A stretch of 35,529 nucleotides of DNA from Candidatus Thermochlorobacteriaceae bacterium (GTDB taxonomy: Bacteria > Bacteroidota > Chlorobiia > Chlorobiales > Thermochlorobacteraceae), in contig JAJUFC010000022.1 in assembly GCA_029263855.1 (NCBI GenBank), forward strand, positions 1 through 35,529. Direction: 5' to 3'. Position numbers and translations under genes: made by a program. Within the stretch, counting starts at the first letter, position 1. Each line of letters starts with the position of its first letter. The notes beneath the pieces are model-generated. The model did no database searches and was not told the origin of the DNA. It worked only from the letters and a program-made list of their open reading frames with translations. This document shows, one piece after another, positions 31,609 through 35,529 of this stretch.

Positions 31609-32504
31609 AACTCCTGCTTACAGGCGCAAGTGGCTTACTCGGGGGAAATTGCTTCGCACGATTCGCCTGCAATCCAAACGTGCAACTCTTCGCCACACAT
31701 CACGACACGTCTTTCGTTATTCCTCAAAGATTTACAAATGGACAAGATGCCTTCACGCTTGATTTGACTGACGAAACCGCCGTTTGGAACATCATCTCAA
31801 CGCTTCAACCCGACCTTATCATTCACACAGCGGCATATACCGAAACCGCATTTTGCGAATGGAATCGCAAGGAAGCAAAAGCCTTAAACATCGATGCAAC
31901 GAAAACCCTTGCAACCCTCTCTGAAATGTTCAACGCTCGTTTCATCTTCATCTCGACTGATTTGGTCTTCGATGGCACAAAAGGCAATTATGACGAGCAC
32001 GACGCGCCTAACCCACTCAGCTACTACGCCGAAACTAAATTTGAAGCCGAACTGCAAATAAAAAATCTTGTTGGAAATCACGTCATTCTTCGAAGTCCGC
32101 TCTTGCTGGGCAGTTCGCCGCGAGGTATGCGCAGCGTTAATGAACGCTTGGTAAAAGACTTTGAAGCGGGGAAAACGGTTAGGCTTTTTGTCGATGAATT
32201 TCGCACGCCAATTTTTGCCGATGTGCTTGCAAGAGTCATTGAAGAATTTGCGATTGGCACGCTTTCGGAGGTAACGGGGCTTTTCCATTCGGGTGGCATA
32301 GAGCGACTGTCGCGCGAAAGTTTGGGAAGAAAAATTACAGCACGATGGAACATAAATCCATCGTTGATTGAAAGCATTGCGTCCGATGAAGTGTTGTCGC
32401 ACCCGCCGCGACCGAAAGACGTAAGCCTGAACTCCAAGAAACTGCATTCGGTTTTGCCTTTTACGCTTCCGACATTGGAAGAATCGCTTAACGCTCTTCC
32501 TTGA
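31605..32504 (+). CDS. RmlD-like NAD(P)-dependent sugar reductase (extended SDR)
   Basis: The 299-residue protein begins MKLLLTGASGLLGGN, with the GxxGxxG cofactor loop at 7-13. The extended-SDR active site is present: ISTDLVFDG (Ser117/Thr118) and YYAETKFEAE (Tyr141, Lys145). RSPLLLG and the FVDEFRTPIFADVLA segment fit the RmlD substrate-binding family, which reduces dTDP-4-keto-rhamnose. No rmlA, rmlB or rmlC lies nearby, so the true substrate is open. It follows the oxidoreductase with an ATGA overlap. Its 3' end overlaps by 17 nt the end of a small gene on the opposite strand. Confidence 0.88.
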   Translation: MKLLLTGASGLLGGNCFARFACNPNVQLFATHHDTSFVIPQRFTNGQDAFTLDLTDETAVWNIISTLQPDLIIHTAAYTETAFCEWNRKEAKALNIDATKTLATLSEMFNARFIFISTDLVFDGTKGNYDEHDAPNPLSYYAETKFEAELQIKNLVGNHVILRSPLLLGSSPRGMRSVNERLVKDFEAGKTVRLFVDEFRTPIFADVLARVIEEFAIGTLSEVTGLFHSGGIERLSRESLGRKITARWNINPSLIESIASDEVLSHPPRPKDVSLNSKKLHSVLPFTLPTLEESLNALP

Positions 32505-32787
32505 CAACAATCTTGAACTCCTCTTCTGAATTGATGATTTTGAAATCGTCGCGCATGTCTTTGATGAAGATTTGAATGCCATCAAAGGTAAGCGCATTGG
32601 CATTGTCAGCAAAAAGTGCGTCGGGATTCGACTTCACCAATTCGCCGACTTGCACTTTAAGCTCCTCAAAAAACTTTGGATTAACAGCAAGCGCGACAAC
32701 CAACTTTTGATTGACCGTATCAAAATACGCCTCAACCTTTTGCTCTTGGGTAAGCGATTCGGAGAGATTAATGTTTAACTTTTGCAT
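32488..32787 (-). CDS. Small unknown acidic protein
   Basis: This is a 99-residue frame with natural-looking composition: MQKLNINLSESLTQEQK, a middle helix (PKFFEELKVQVGELVKSNPD) and a C-terminal alternating pattern (FDGIQIFIKDMRDDFKIINS). No signal, membrane segment or known motif is seen. A weak promoter-like TATTTTGC (minus strand, 32830-32837) lies 42 nt before the ATG. The last 17 nt overlap the end of the RmlD-like gene in a tail-to-tail arrangement. It could be a small regulator or adaptor; no function is assigned. Confidence 0.65.
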   Translation of the reverse strand: MQKLNINLSESLTQEQKVEAYFDTVNQKLVVALAVNPKFFEELKVQVGELVKSNPDALFADNANALTFDGIQIFIKDMRDDFKIINSEEEFKIVVKEER

Positions 32788-32801
32788 AATGAATCGTGGT
32801 T

Positions 32802-32819
32802 TGGTTTCATTGGTTTCAT
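32802..32819. repeat. Two-unit 9-bp tandem repeat
   Basis: TGGTTTCAT occurs twice in a row, 14 nt upstream of the small minus-strand gene. It may be simple slippage or a repeated operator; the sequence does not decide. Confidence 0.7.
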
Positions 32820-32884
32820 TAAAGCAGACGCAAAATAGTGTTTTTAAGAAGGATTCGCGAAATCTGTCAGAAAAGGTTTTTTCT

Positions 32885-32892
32885 TACCTTTG
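32885..32892 (+). promoter_or_regulatory. Promoter -7 box for the glycosyltransferase gene
   Basis: TACCTTTG is a full TAnnTTTG match. TCTG at 32863-32866, 18 nt upstream, is a one-mismatch -33 element. The GTG start at 32920 is 27 nt downstream. Confidence 0.55.
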
Positions 32893-32919
32893 CGATTCAC
32901 ACTCAATTCATCACTTCTT

Positions 32920-34554
32920 GTGGCGACAACAACAAAAGCACAAAAAAAATCCAACAAGAGTGCTCAAAAGCAACAGAGCATCTCGTTTCTTGCCTTCGAA
33001 TGGCTGGTTGAGCGAGCAGGCGATTGGCGCGTAGCATTAGCCCTATCGGCAGTTTATACCGTGATATTGCTGATAGCCGCACATGTTTATCACCGTGTTG
33101 GCGATTACGGCGTCGAGACAGATTTCTTTTGGAACTATGCCCCCGATGCGCGCACGATTCAAGCCATTCTCAAAGGTGAAGGCGGCGCATTTCCGATTGA
33201 CGGCTTTCGCGGTCCGATGTATGCACTTGTCCTATCGATTGTGGCGTTCATCGTTCAAGACTTCTTCGCCGCTGGTGTCATCTTCGGAATCCTTTGTGCT
33301 GGCGCGACACTTTTCCTCACGCACCAACTCGTGCTGAAATTCTTCGGCAAAGTTGAAGCCCTATTTGTGCTGTTGATACTTGCCACAAACAGCATTTTCA
33401 TTCAATACAGTTACTCGGCAGGCACCGATATGTTCTTTAACCTTGTTGCAACGCTTGCGGTTTATGCCTTTCTGAACGTGCTGAACGGCGAGGGATTTCG
33501 TTGGCTCATCGTTGCAAGTGTGGTATCGGGCGTGGCGTTGCTCACACGGCAAAATTCGTTTTTTCTAATTGCAGGATTTCTGCTCTCTCTCTTTGTGCTG
33601 AATCCATCAAAGCAACCGCTCAAAGCACAAGTGATTTCCGCGCTCACACTCGTGGGAATTGTCTTTGCCCTCTACGCACCCTACGGATTTTATACCTTAC
33701 AAGAGAAAGGCAAATTTTTTTACAGTTTGAATTATCTCAACATCGCCAAAGATTTGTTCGGACGCGAGACGAATTGGGACTCGTTTTGGTATGGCAAATC
33801 GCAGTCGTTCCACTCGATTGTTGATGTCATTCTTGCCGACCCCGTCAAGTTCTTCACCAATACGCTCGCCAATATCCCCTCGCACTTCATTGGCGATATG
33901 AGCGAACTCTTATCGTGGTTCTTGGGAATTTTTGTGATTGGCGGAATCGTCGCAACGCTCGTTCAGCGCAATCTCTCGCGGGTTCAAGTGGCGTATTTCA
34001 TTTTTGCGGGGCTTCATTTCGGGGTATTGCTTCTCACGTTCTACGGCGCGCGCTTTTCGCTCAATCTCCTTGCGCCGTATGCCGTTCTGGCGACGCTGTT
34101 CTTCAAGTGGGAGACGATTCCGAAAGTGGCGCAATACGCTTTGCCGATTGCCCTTGCCATCGTTCTCGTTCAAAGCATTCAATTTCATCGCAAGAACATT
34201 GATTCAGGTCCGCAAGAAATGCTTGCGCTTCGCGAGAAGTTTTTTGAGATTACAGGACGCAATCCGAACACACACTATAACGAAATCGTCATCACCCGCA
34301 AGCCGCATATTGCCTACTACTTGAACCTGAATATGGGCGGATTCCCAATGGCGGAAACCTACGACGAACTGATTGCCGAAGCGCGAAAACTTGGCGCATC
34401 GTATCTCTTTTACAGTTACTTCGAGGCGAATCTTCGTCCGCAATTTCGATTTCTGTTCAATATCAAAGAAGCACTGCCTGAATTAGAGCCAATCATGACG
34501 CTCACGAACCCGCCTGCTGTGCTGTATCGCATTAAGCCTGATACAACGAAATAA
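32920..34554 (+). CDS. GT-C type membrane glycosyltransferase (GT39/PMT-like)
   Basis: From a GTG at 32920 the product has 544 residues with about 9-11 membrane helices. The first is ALALSAVYTVILLIAAHVY, followed by a periplasmic loop with the acidic DYGVETDFFWNY that usually binds the polyprenyl-sugar phosphate, and FRGPMYALVLSIV, as in PMT/ArnT-like enzymes. These transfer sugars from lipid carriers to proteins or lipids on the outer face of the inner membrane. A soluble end domain of about 120 residues follows (ITRKPHIAYYLNLNMGGFPM). The GTG was preferred to an in-frame TTG at 32890 because that TTG lies inside the TACCTTTG promoter box. The stop codon abuts the right arm of the inverted repeat: its last two A residues are part of the terminator tract. 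Confidence 0.85.
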   Translation: MATTTKAQKKSNKSAQKQQSISFLAFEWLVERAGDWRVALALSAVYTVILLIAAHVYHRVGDYGVETDFFWNYAPDARTIQAILKGEGGAFPIDGFRGPMYALVLSIVAFIVQDFFAAGVIFGILCAGATLFLTHQLVLKFFGKVEALFVLLILATNSIFIQYSYSAGTDMFFNLVATLAVYAFLNVLNGEGFRWLIVASVVSGVALLTRQNSFFLIAGFLLSLFVLNPSKQPLKAQVISALTLVGIVFALYAPYGFYTLQEKGKFFYSLNYLNIAKDLFGRETNWDSFWYGKSQSFHSIVDVILADPVKFFTNTLANIPSHFIGDMSELLSWFLGIFVIGGIVATLVQRNLSRVQVAYFIFAGLHFGVLLLTFYGARFSLNLLAPYAVLATLFFKWETIPKVAQYALPIALAIVLVQSIQFHRKNIDSGPQEMLALREKFFEITGRNPNTHYNEIVITRKPHIAYYLNLNMGGFPMAETYDELIAEARKLGASYLFYSYFEANLRPQFRFLFNIKEALPELEPIMTLTNPPAVLYRIKPDTTK

Positions 34555-34587
34555 AAAAGCGTCCCGCCGTTTCCAGCAAGGACGCTT
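34553..34587 (-). terminator. Rho-independent terminator, right copy
   Basis: On the minus strand AAGCGTCC (34587-34580) pairs with GGACGCTT (34564-34557) and runs into six T residues. It is identical to the terminator at 16162-16196. It serves the minus-strand secreted protein gene and may also stop the convergent glycosyltransferase transcript, though its T-tract on the plus strand is poor. Confidence 0.85.
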
Positions 34588-35155
34588 TCACCTAAGAGAA
34601 AACAAAGAACATTTGACAGCGAGAAAAAAATCCGATAGTTGAGAGTTAAGAATTAAGAGTTGAAAGTTGAATCCGCCATCACTCTTAACTTTTCACTCTC
34701 CACTTTCAACTATTTGACCAGCATCATCTTCTTCGTCGCCACAAAGTTTGAACCCGACGCTCCATTCGTCGCGCTTGCCTGCAAGCGATAGAAATAGATG
34801 CCGCTTGCCAAATTGCTTGCGTTGAAGTTGAAGTTGTATGAACCCGCCTCTTGCCGTCCATTCACGAGCGTCATCACTTCTTTGCCCAACACATCATAAA
34901 CTTTCAGCGAGACCGTGCTTGCGGTTGGCAACTGATACGCAATGACGGTTGTCGGGTTGAACGGATTGGGATAGTTCTGCTCCAACGCAAACACCTTCGG
35001 CAAGCCCGCGTCGACTTCAATCACAGCGCTGTATTCAAACTGACCGTCGAAGTCAATCTGCTTCAAGCGGTATTGAACTTTGCCCGACGCGCTTCGGTCA
35101 AGGAACGAGTAGGATTGCGCTTCGGTGGTCGTGCCCGCGCCTCTGACAAAGCCGA
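34553..35155 (-). repeat. Inverted repeat, right arm (sorting-tail module plus terminator)
   Basis: Read on the minus strand, this arm holds the C-terminal part of the secreted protein gene, the CT-rich flank (about 34636-34712) and the terminator, in the same order as 15491-16196. 34553-34593 is a perfect 41-bp match to 16156-16196. The coding parts are diverged but share exact runs of 24-29 bp. Confidence 0.8.
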
Positions 35156-35529
35156 GCGTGTTCCACTCGCCGCCTTGCGACTTGCGTTCAATCTCAAAAC
35201 CGGAGTTGTTCAGTTCTGACGCGGTGCGCCACGCGAGTTCAACACCGTCTTGCGTCTTGCGTCCCGTGAATTCCACGAGTTCGACGGGCAGTTGATTGCT
35301 TGCGTCGGAAGCAATCGTGAAGTCGCTGAACGAAGTCAATCCTGCGACGGTGATGAACGGCGCACTGCGCGTCATCGTAACGCCCGGGAGCGTTTCTACA
35401 TTAACCCAAGCCGACGCGCTGTTGTCGCGCTTCAAGACTTTCAGGTTGCTGAAGTTCTGAACGCCTGCCAGCGTAGAGAGGTCAAGCGTGAGCGCGTAGG
35501 TAAAGCCCGTGAGACCCGTTTGGTTAATC
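34710..35529 (-). CDS. C-terminal part of a type IX secreted protein (partial)
   Basis: The frame is open to the right window edge, giving 273 codons without a start; a TTG at 35435 is internal. Visible parts are a region ending NLKVLKRDNSASAWVNVE, then FTIASDASNQLPVELVEFTG. A fibronectin-like segment follows (GVELAWRTASELNNSGFEIE ... SFLDRSASGKVQYRLKQIDF), then the type A sorting domain (LEQNYPNPFNPTTVIAYQLP ... KKMMLVK). LPVELxxFxG followed by W-x-T-A-S-E-x-N-N-x-G-F-x-I-E-R is a very common module just before such tails in this phylum. The protein should be exported and processed by type IX secretion. A truncated paralogue lies at 15.5 kb in the opposite orientation. Confidence 0.92.
   Translation of the reverse strand, partial: INQTGLTGFTYALTLDLSTLAGVQNFSNLKVLKRDNSASAWVNVETLPGVTMTRSAPFITVAGLTSFSDFTIASDASNQLPVELVEFTGRKTQDGVELAWRTASELNNSGFEIERKSQGGEWNTLGFVRGAGTTTEAQSYSFLDRSASGKVQYRLKQIDFDGQFEYSAVIEVDAGLPKVFALEQNYPNPFNPTTVIAYQLPTASTVSLKVYDVLGKEVMTLVNGRQEAGSYNFNFNASNLASGIYFYRLQASATNGASGSNFVATKKMMLVK

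Noticed and set aside
31605-34554. Rhamnose or O-antigen gene cluster
   Set aside because: Only one RmlD-like reductase and one GT-C glycosyltransferase are present, with unrelated genes between and around them, so a cluster is not supported.

Overview
The window looks like a chromosomal segment from a member of the Bacteroidota/Chlorobiota (FCB) group, most likely on the Chlorobiota side (Chloroherpeton-like). The supporting signs are: five C-terminal sorting tails of type IX secretion (QNYPNPFNP ... KKMLLVK), a uppS-bamA pair, a GET3/ArsA-type ATPase, a UvrA lacking the first zinc-binding cysteine pair, promoter boxes of the Bacteroidota type (TAnnTTTG) and little use of Shine-Dalgarno sites. 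The taxonomic placement is inference. No tRNA, rRNA, CRISPR array, transposase, integrase or phage gene was seen.

Layout. 1-5.7 kb: the end of a secreted protein gene and its terminator, then uvrA and a 13-14 repeat Ycf48-like secreted protein, both on the minus strand. 5.8-14.9 kb: a plus-strand housekeeping run with dusB, uppS, bamA, a HEPN protein plus small partner joined by ATGA overlaps to trpS, a probable ATP-grasp protein and gltX. 14.9-16.2 kb: a gene-poor stretch with tandem repeats, two truncated secretion-tail remnants, dispersed intergenic repeats and two terminators. 16.2-20.4 kb, plus strand: hisG, an unrecognised 364-residue protein, a MoaB/Mog protein and an ArsA-family ATPase. 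20.4-24.9 kb, minus strand: three consecutive SurA/PpiC-type periplasmic folding factors, two of them lipoproteins. 25.1-28.9 kb, minus strand: a membrane protein with leucine-rich repeats, and a UvrD-like helicase with a DnaQ-type exonuclease inserted in it. 29.0-34.6 kb, mainly plus strand: a YfiM-like protein, a PHP-domain protein, an FAD oxidoreductase, an RmlD-like reductase, a small unknown minus-strand gene and a GT-C membrane glycosyltransferase. 34.6 kb to the end, minus strand: another secreted protein gene cut by the window edge.

Envelope biogenesis is the recurring theme. UppS makes the lipid carrier, BamA inserts outer-membrane proteins, the PpiC/SurA triad chaperones them, and the sorting-tail proteins are the expected cargo of type IX secretion. 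The most interesting points are: (i) two related secretion-tail modules in inverted orientation, sharing a perfect 41-bp terminator block and bracketing about 18.4 kb; (ii) the HEPN-partner-trpS overlapping cistrons; (iii) the helicase-exonuclease fusion; (iv) a TrpRS cysteine pattern close to the Thermotoga iron-sulfur motif; (v) a TATCTTyG promoter box 21-39 nt ahead of most starts, which also corrects several start codons.
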